DNA of 19,755 bases from CAYMRB01 sp964392615 (GTDB lineage Bacteria; Planctomycetota; UBA8108), in the NCBI GenBank assembly GCA_964392615.1, contig CAYMRB010000159.1, positions 1-19,755 of the forward strand, read 5' to 3'. Below are positions 15,801 through 19,755 of the stretch, piece after piece. Under the pieces are notes generated by a model that was not told the DNA's origin, made no database searches, and saw only the letters and a program-made list of their open reading frames with translations. The position numbers were made by a program, and so were the translations under genes. Within the stretch, counting starts at the first letter, position 1. The number at the start of each line of letters is the position of its first letter.

Positions 15801-16121
15801 TCAGGGCCCGACGATCGGCCTGAGATTGGAGCGCATCTCCATCGCGAGGCCTGACGACGCCGCCGTCTTCTCGCCGTGCTTCTGCCTTCCGGTGGCGAGG
15901 TAGCCGGAGATTCCACGCCGGTTCAGTTCCTTGAGGTTCTCTTCCGAGCAGTATCCTGAGTCGGCCGAGATCTCGCGCGCCTGTCTTCCGACGTTCTCCT
16001 TGATTCCCTTCACCAGCAGCACGAGTTGTTGGCTGTCCGTGCCGCAGCTCGTGACGTTCGGAGGAAGTAGCCACGCCTGATCCACGTCCCACGGTCTGAA
16101 TCTCTGCGCGGTCCTCTTCAT
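15801..16121 (-). pseudogene. Internally deleted IS1182-family transposase remnant
   Basis: The 106-residue frame begins MKRTAQRFRPWDVDQAWLLP, which fits the N-terminus of IS1182-type transposases, and then jumps after PPNV directly to the central catalytic part (DSQQLVLLVKGIKENVG, ISADSGYCSEENLKEL, GYLATGRQKHGEK). The ADSGY motif keeps one of the DDE aspartates; the first Asp and the Glu are absent. The last 20 residues (after KHGEK) no longer look like a transposase and end early at 15801. Complete members have about 450-500 residues, so most of the protein has been lost by at least two deletions. The frame stays open upstream to 16316 without further similarity. Confidence 0.75.
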
Positions 16122-16247
16122 GCCCGCAGGATAGCGAATCGCTGCTGTCGTGGTGATGGCAGCGCCCGAATTGGCAATCGATTGGTCGTTGCTTTCCGAA
16201 CGTTGTACCCAAGGTATGGACGCCATTTCGATGTCTGCCCGGCGGTC

Positions 16248-16282
16248 TCCGGTTCCTGCTGGGTTCCGAACGCAGCCCGGGC
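16248..16282 (+). repeat. Direct repeat copy A (GGGTTCCG..CGCAGCCCGGGC)
   Basis: TCCGGTTCC (16248-16256), GGGTTCCG (16261-16268) and CGCAGCCCGGGC (16271-16282) recur in the same order at 16429-16465. The copies are about 180 bp apart and bracket the CACAGAG foldback inside the IS remnant. Confidence 0.65.
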
Positions 16283-16315
16283 ACCGACGCCGCTCCCGAG
16301 GCCGGAAAGAAGCCA

Positions 16316-16480
16316 ACCACAGAGGACACTGAGACCACGGAGATAAGAGTGCGGATAGGAGGGCTCTTGCTTGTCTTCTCTCTTCTCTGAGATCTCTGTG
16401 ACTCTGTGGTGAATCCTCTTCTCTTGTTTCCGGTTCCGCCGTTGGGTTCCGGGCGCAGCCCGGGCTAGGTCCTCTGTGGT
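16316..16480. repeat. CACAGAG-type inverted repeat cluster
   Basis: ACCACAGAGG at 16316-16325 has a perfect inverted partner CCTCTGTGGT at 16471-16480, and a second, imperfect, longer partner at about 16379-16411 (CTCTGAGATCTCTGTGACTCTGTGGTG read on the plus strand). The left arm continues as GACACTGAGACCACGGAGA, itself a degenerate tandem of CACAGAG units. Repeats of this CACAGAG kind are, to my recollection, scattered through intergenic regions of many environmental bacteria; their function is not known to me. Confidence 0.55.
16429..16465 (+). repeat. Direct repeat copy B (GGGTTCCG..CGCAGCCCGGGC)
   Basis: This is the second copy of the repeat at 16248-16282, with a 2-nt insertion and a few substitutions. 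Here CCGGGC-GCA-GCCCGG forms a small perfect hairpin that is degenerate in copy A. Confidence 0.65.
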
Positions 16481-16603
16481 GGCCCTCTTTTCAGCGAGCC
16501 CGGCAGGGCCAAGCTCCCGAAGTGTGGCGAGGCGTCCAGAGGCGCATCCGGCTCGGCCTGTCGGCCTCGGTCCTGCCGAGGGTTTCTTGGACAGCCTCCT
16601 AGC

Positions 16604-16607
16604 CTAG
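16604..16607. other. CTAG flank at the right IS end, containing a gene's stop codon
   Basis: CTAG borders the right terminal repeat. Read on the minus strand its TAG (16606-16604) is the stop codon of the DUF2809-like gene, so the element sits immediately after that gene without interrupting it. Confidence 0.5.
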
Positions 16608-17050
16608 GAACTGATTGATCGCGTCGCGATTCTCCGCAGCGCGAGCAGCACGAGCCACGCGAGGACCGCGCCGACGACGTACGCCGGGAAGTCCGCCCAT
16701 GCGAAGGACGTGCCGAGCACGAGCGCGCCGACGCGTGTTTCCCGTACGGCTTCGAGGAACGCGGGCTTCCACGACTGCGCGAACTCGATGGCGCAAGTGG
16801 CCACGAGGACCGACGCCGCGACCGTGAGCGGCCGCGCGCGCGGCCACACCGCGGCGGCGAGCACCGCCCAGAAGACGACGTAGAACGCACCGCCCGACGT
16901 GTCGCGTACCCACGGGCCGAACGGGCCGTCGTACTTCTTCGTCAAGAGGCCGAGCGGCGTGACGATGGCGAGCACGACGATCGCGGCGATGCGCCAGCGC
17001 GTCGGCGATACCCCCGCTGTCCTGCTGTCTCGGTAGTCTCTGTCGGTCAT
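16604..17050 (-). CDS. DUF2809-family (VanZ-like) small integral membrane protein
   Basis: The product is 148 aa with four predicted membrane segments: about residues 19-36 (WRIAAIVVLAIVTPLGLL), 52-68 (GAFYVVFWAVLAAAVWP), 75-92, and 120-138 (FPAYVVGAVLAWLVLLAL). The features TPLGLLTKKYDGP near the start, an Ile-Glu-Phe-Ala-Gln segment in the middle and GTSFAWADFPAYVVGA near the end match the DUF2809 pattern; the family is of unknown function. The ATG at 17050 is chosen over a TTG two codons upstream. There is no clear Shine-Dalgarno. The stop codon TAG is part of the CTAG that borders the IS remnant. The gene is divergent from the HEAT-repeat gene, separated by 77 bp. Confidence 0.83.
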   Translation of the reverse strand: MTDRDYRDSRTAGVSPTRWRIAAIVVLAIVTPLGLLTKKYDGPFGPWVRDTSGGAFYVVFWAVLAAAVWPRARPLTVAASVLVATCAIEFAQSWKPAFLEAVRETRVGALVLGTSFAWADFPAYVVGAVLAWLVLLALRRIATRSISS

Positions 17051-17061
17051 GGGCAACGACC

Positions 17062-17090
17062 ACGATTCCCGCCGGCGCGGCGAAAGTCAA
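17062..17090 (-). promoter_or_regulatory. Possible weak promoter for the DUF2809-like gene
   Basis: On the minus strand TTGACT (17090-17085) is followed by 17 nt and AATCGT (17067-17062), 11 nt before the ATG at 17050. The -35 is good, the -10 matches TATAAT at only three positions. Confidence 0.3.
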
Positions 17091-17091
17091 C

Positions 17092-17120
17092 TTGGAGCGA
17101 TGCTGATCGCGGGGCACAAT
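17092..17120 (+). promoter_or_regulatory. Sigma-70-like promoter directly before the HEAT-repeat gene
   Basis: TTGGAG (17092-17097), 17 nt, CACAAT (17115-17120), then exactly 7 nt to the ATG at 17128. The -10 to ATG distance of 7 nt is the same as at the two GGTAGACTGG promoters, again pointing to a leaderless transcript. Its -35 lies back to back with the possible minus-strand -35 at 17090-17085. Confidence 0.5.
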
Positions 17121-17127
17121 CACCTTC

Positions 17128-19644
17128 ATGCGCCGGTCGAAGAAGCTGCTCGTGGGATCGACCGCGCTCGGCGCGGCAGTCGTCATCGGGGCGCTCTGCG
17201 TCGTCGCGTGGCCGTACGTCATCGAGACGTGGGCGATCCGCCAGCTCGAATCGCGCGACGCCGCCGCGTGGCGTGCGGCCGCGGAGCAGCTGATCGAGTC
17301 CGGCAGCCGACGGAGCATCGGTCCGATCGTCACGACGGCGCTCGAGCGCGACACCGAGAGGTTCGCCGAGTGGCACGGACAGCTGCTGCGCCGTCACGGC
17401 GCGAAGGTCCTGTACGCCGAGTCGCTGTCTGCGCACCTGCAGGCGGTGCGGAGCGATGATACCGAGGTGCGCGAGGCGATGCTCGGCATCGATCGTCGCG
17501 GCGAGGCTCTGTCGGACGACCTGGTGACAATCTGCCTCGCCGCGCTCGAGAGTCCCGATCCTCAGACGCGTCGTGGCGGTGCCCACGGGCTCGGCCTGCT
17601 TTGGTCGTTCGCACGGCGCGCGGTGCCGCAGCTCGCGACGGCCGCGCGCGATCCGATCGCTGACGTGCGCGTGGAGGCCGTTCGGGCGCTCGGCCGGGTC
17701 GGTCGCGAGAACGACGACGCGGTCGCGGCACTCGTTGCGGCATTGGCCGACGCGGAGGACAACGTTGCGGTCTCGGCGGCGGACGCGCTCCGGAGGTGGC
17801 CTTCGCAGGCGTCCGCCACAGTGAAGCCTCTCGGCGTGATGTTCCGTCGCGGCGGTGTGCGAGGAGCGCACGCGGCGGTGGCGCTCGCGTCGATCGGGCC
17901 GGCGGCGCGATCGGAGCTCGACGCGGTGGTCGAGTCGATGGGCGTCCTGGAGGAGCGTTGGGTTTGGCTGCTTTCCAGCGACACCTTTCGCGACGAGGAC
18001 GCTCGCGTCAACGTCGTCGCGAACCTGCGACGCAGCGGCATGCCGGCGGCGACGGCCGTGCCGCTCCTGACCGGGCTTCTCGGTCTGGCGGCGGCGGAGC
18101 CACTCGAAACACGCGCCCGAGATCTGCGCGACGCCGCGGCGCTCGAGCTCGGGCGCTATGGAGTCGCCGCCGCGCCTGCGGTCGGTCGTCTCGTCGAGCT
18201 CCTCGTTTCCGAGCGGGCGCCGCACGGTGACTTCCTGCGCGGCGATTGGGTCGGCGATGCGAACTGGAATGTCGCATGGGCTCTCGGGGCCATCGGCACG
18301 CCCGCGGTCGAGCCGCTCGTCGCTGCCCTCGACAGCTCGTCGGAGGAGTACCGCCGCGCCGCGATCTTCGCGCTGGGAGCGACGGGCGATGCGTCCGCGG
18401 GCACGGTCGCCGCGTTGCGCCGCACGGCGCGCGACCACGAGCTCGCACTCGACGTCATTCACGCGCTCGCGTTGCTCGGAGTCGACGCGACGCGCGATGT
18501 CCTCGAGTTCGCGAACCGGGAGCCGCAGCGGGCGCTGTCTCTCGTCGCATTCCTGCATTCGCCCTCGGAGGGGCATCTGCCGACTCTTCTCGACGCGCTG
18601 CGGGCTGACGACAGTGCTCGCGGTCCGGTCGCGGCGAAGATCGTCGGGCGGCTGGCTGACGTCGATGGCATCGCACAGCGCGTGATTCCAGCGCTCGAAG
18701 AAGCGGCGGCGAGCACCGACGCCGACCTGCGCCTCGAGGCCGAGCTCGCACTCGCGCGATATCGCGGCCCGTCGGCGGCTCTGGTCCAGCGGCTCGTCGA
18801 CCTCGCCCGCAACGATCCGGAGGACGAGATGCGGCGTCGCGCGATCGCCGAGCTCGCTCGTCTCGGATCGGCGGCTCGCGCGGCGGTTCCCGATCTCGTC
18901 GAGCTGCTCCGGGGGCCACCACGGATCTCGGTGCAGCTGACGGCTGCCCTCGTCGCGATCGCTCCGGAATCTGACGTGGCCGATCGCGCCTGCTGCCGGC
19001 CGCTCGAGGCGTTTCTCGAGCCTTCGGAAGCAGTGGATCCCGTCCACTTCTATCTGTACGCGGACGCGCTGTTCGACCTGCCCGCTCTTTCTGCGCGTGT
19101 GACGGCGCTCCTCGAGCGCCTTCGCCGAAGGGGCTGCGGCAGGTGCCGCGCATACGCGATCCGGCTGCTGTGTCGGATACCCGATCGATCGCCCGAGCTG
19201 GTCGACGACGTAGGTGGGCTCCTCGCCGGCAGCCTGCACGCCGGCTCCTCCTTAGTCCAGACCGACTCCGGGCGTTATGTTTTCGAGTCGTTCGCCGTTT
19301 CCGTCGGCGTCGTCGCCGCGCAAACGGCCGCGTCGCTCGGTCCGCGCGCTGCGTCGCTCGTGCCGCTCCTGCGCGATGCGCTCGACAGCGACGACGATCG
19401 ACTCGTCGTCGCCGCGGCGCACGCGCTGTGGAAGGTGGCCGGCGAGGATCACCGCCGCGTCGTCGTCGAGATGCTGGGACGCAACATCCTGGTCGGCCCC
19501 TGGTCCGACGAGGTGTGGTCGTACGAGCTGATTGGCGCGGCTCTCGAGTACCTCGATGCGGTCGAAGGCCGTGAGCCTGCGCGACACGCCAACCCGTTTC
19601 ACCTGCGCCGGCGCATCGATGACGCGCAGCGTCGCGTCAGGTAG
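17128..19644 (+). CDS. Membrane-anchored HEAT-repeat protein
   Basis: The product is 838 aa. Residues 1-6 are basic and 7-29 form an uncleaved-looking membrane anchor or signal (LLVGSTALGAAVVIGALCVVAWP). The rest is built of two-helix HEAT-like repeats, for example VPQLATAARDPIADVRVEAVRALGRVG, then DNVAVSAADALRRW, NVAWALGAIGTPAVEPLVAAL, EEYRRAAIFALGATGDASAG, and EMRRRAIAELARLGSAARAAVPDLVELL. Repeats run almost the full length, so a protein-binding scaffold facing the periplasm is likely; no enzyme motif is seen. A CGRC pair lies near residue 670. The ATG has no Shine-Dalgarno but a promoter-like box 7 nt upstream. No co-oriented neighbour follows in the window, so there is no operon context to define its partner. 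Confidence 0.88.
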   Translation: MRRSKKLLVGSTALGAAVVIGALCVVAWPYVIETWAIRQLESRDAAAWRAAAEQLIESGSRRSIGPIVTTALERDTERFAEWHGQLLRRHGAKVLYAESLSAHLQAVRSDDTEVREAMLGIDRRGEALSDDLVTICLAALESPDPQTRRGGAHGLGLLWSFARRAVPQLATAARDPIADVRVEAVRALGRVGRENDDAVAALVAALADAEDNVAVSAADALRRWPSQASATVKPLGVMFRRGGVRGAHAAVALASIGPAARSELDAVVESMGVLEERWVWLLSSDTFRDEDARVNVVANLRRSGMPAATAVPLLTGLLGLAAAEPLETRARDLRDAAALELGRYGVAAAPAVGRLVELLVSERAPHGDFLRGDWVGDANWNVAWALGAIGTPAVEPLVAALDSSSEEYRRAAIFALGATGDASAGTVAALRRTARDHELALDVIHALALLGVDATRDVLEFANREPQRALSLVAFLHSPSEGHLPTLLDALRADDSARGPVAAKIVGRLADVDGIAQRVIPALEEAAASTDADLRLEAELALARYRGPSAALVQRLVDLARNDPEDEMRRRAIAELARLGSAARAAVPDLVELLRGPPRISVQLTAALVAIAPESDVADRACCRPLEAFLEPSEAVDPVHFYLYADALFDLPALSARVTALLERLRRRGCGRCRAYAIRLLCRIPDRSPELVDDVGGLLAGSLHAGSSLVQTDSGRYVFESFAVSVGVVAAQTAASLGPRAASLVPLLRDALDSDDDRLVVAAAHALWKVAGEDHRRVVVEMLGRNILVGPWSDEVWSYELIGAALEYLDAVEGREPARHANPFHLRRRIDDAQRRVR

Positions 19645-19705
19645 CGCCGAACATCGCCCTTTCGCGCCGGCAGCCATCGAGCGCCGACGCGGAACGGAGA
19701 AGCCC

Positions 19706-19750
19706 ATGCGTGATCGGTTAGTCACAAGTCTCATCGTCGTCATCGCTTAG
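19706..19750 (+). other. Short 14-codon frame with a plausible ribosome binding site
   Basis: GGAGAAG ends 3 nt before an ATG that encodes MRDRLVTSLIVVIA and then TAG. The basic start followed by a hydrophobic run looks like the beginning of a signal peptide, so this could be the broken start of a gene that continues beyond the window, or chance. The 61 bp between 19645 and 19705 show nothing recognisable. Confidence 0.2.
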
Positions 19751-19755
19751 AAAAC

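Larger units (their letters stand above)
15744..16603 (-). mobile_element. Degenerate IS1182-like insertion sequence, 860 bp
   Basis: Terminal inverted repeats of 21 bp lie at 15744-15764 and 16583-16603, matching at 18 of 21 positions (GCTAGGAG, then GTCCA, then GAAA are shared). Each end is bordered by CTAG (15740-15743 and 16604-16607), which could be a 4-bp target duplication, although CTAG is palindromic. The only coding remnant is an internally deleted transposase at 15801-16121. Some 460 bp between that gene and the right end carry no gene but hold nested repeats. Full IS1182 elements are roughly twice this length, so this copy is dead. Confidence 0.75.

Noticed and set aside
16122..16338. 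Upstream extension of the transposase frame to 16316 or 16338
   Set aside because: The added residues show no similarity to transposases, and the recognisable N-terminus starts with the Met at 16121.
17049..17459. 136-codon plus-strand frame beginning with GGTAGTCT 9 nt before its ATG
   Set aside because: It overlaps the HEAT-repeat gene in another frame, its sequence is Arg-rich shadow, and the box lies inside the DUF2809-like coding region with wrong spacing and no CTCGCGTCGA block.
17047..19239. 730-codon open frame antisense to the HEAT-repeat gene
   Set aside because: Its translation is Arg/Asp-rich with no domain or hydrophobic pattern; it is an expected shadow of GC-rich coding sequence, and the plus-strand frame has clear repeats and a membrane anchor.

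Overview
This GC-rich window looks like a chromosomal segment of a planctomycete (Planctomycetota or a close PVC relative, possibly from a metagenome). The evidence is the mix of families: a very large propeller-HEAT-cytochrome c protein with the PVC-type CxxCH/SxMPxGLL module, a secreted sulfatase, FG-GAP and PQQ-type propellers, a C-terminal dockerin-like tail with the YLFLGG...CG.D...LGC pattern, and an ECF sigma factor paired with a membrane regulator ending in an STN-like domain. No rRNA, tRNA or CRISPR was seen.

Layout. 3-551 (+) is the C-terminal end of a probable parallel beta-helix carbohydrate-active protein. It converges, 2 nt apart, on a minus-strand block. That block, in transcription order, is the 13-repeat FG-GAP protein (9121-5885), the PVC-type cytochrome protein (5744-2418), the ECF sigma factor (2315-1779) and its overlapping putative anti-sigma/sensor partner (1801-554). 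Divergent from the FG-GAP gene is a plus-strand pair: a 460-aa FG-GAP/VCBS protein with a PL11-like C-terminus (9214-10596), then a 1648-aa fusion of sulfatase, degenerate methyltransferase-like domain and two PQQ-type propellers (10646-15592). Both appear secreted and probably form one operon, plausibly acting on sulfated polysaccharide.

The stretch 15576-16607 is a small mobile-element scar. It holds a 170-bp MITE-like foldback whose left arm contains the stop codon of the fusion gene. Next to it is an 860-bp degenerate IS1182-like element with 21-bp terminal inverted repeats, CTAG flanks and an internally deleted transposase; nested in that are CACAGAG-type repeats. Beyond it lie a DUF2809-like membrane protein (17050-16604, minus) and a divergent 838-aa membrane-anchored HEAT-repeat protein (17128-19644, plus).

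The most interesting new signals are three. First, an identical bipartite promoter-like element, CTCGCGTCGA-N13-GGTAGACTGG-N5-ATG, lies immediately upstream of two different start codons (9214 plus and 5800 minus), which suggests co-regulated leaderless transcripts. Second, at 5800 this element exposes a 19-codon leader frame whose TGA overlaps the GTG of the cytochrome gene; it is either a translational coupler or the sign of a frameshift in the signal-peptide region. Third, the sulfatase-methyltransferase-PQQ fusion is an unusual architecture.
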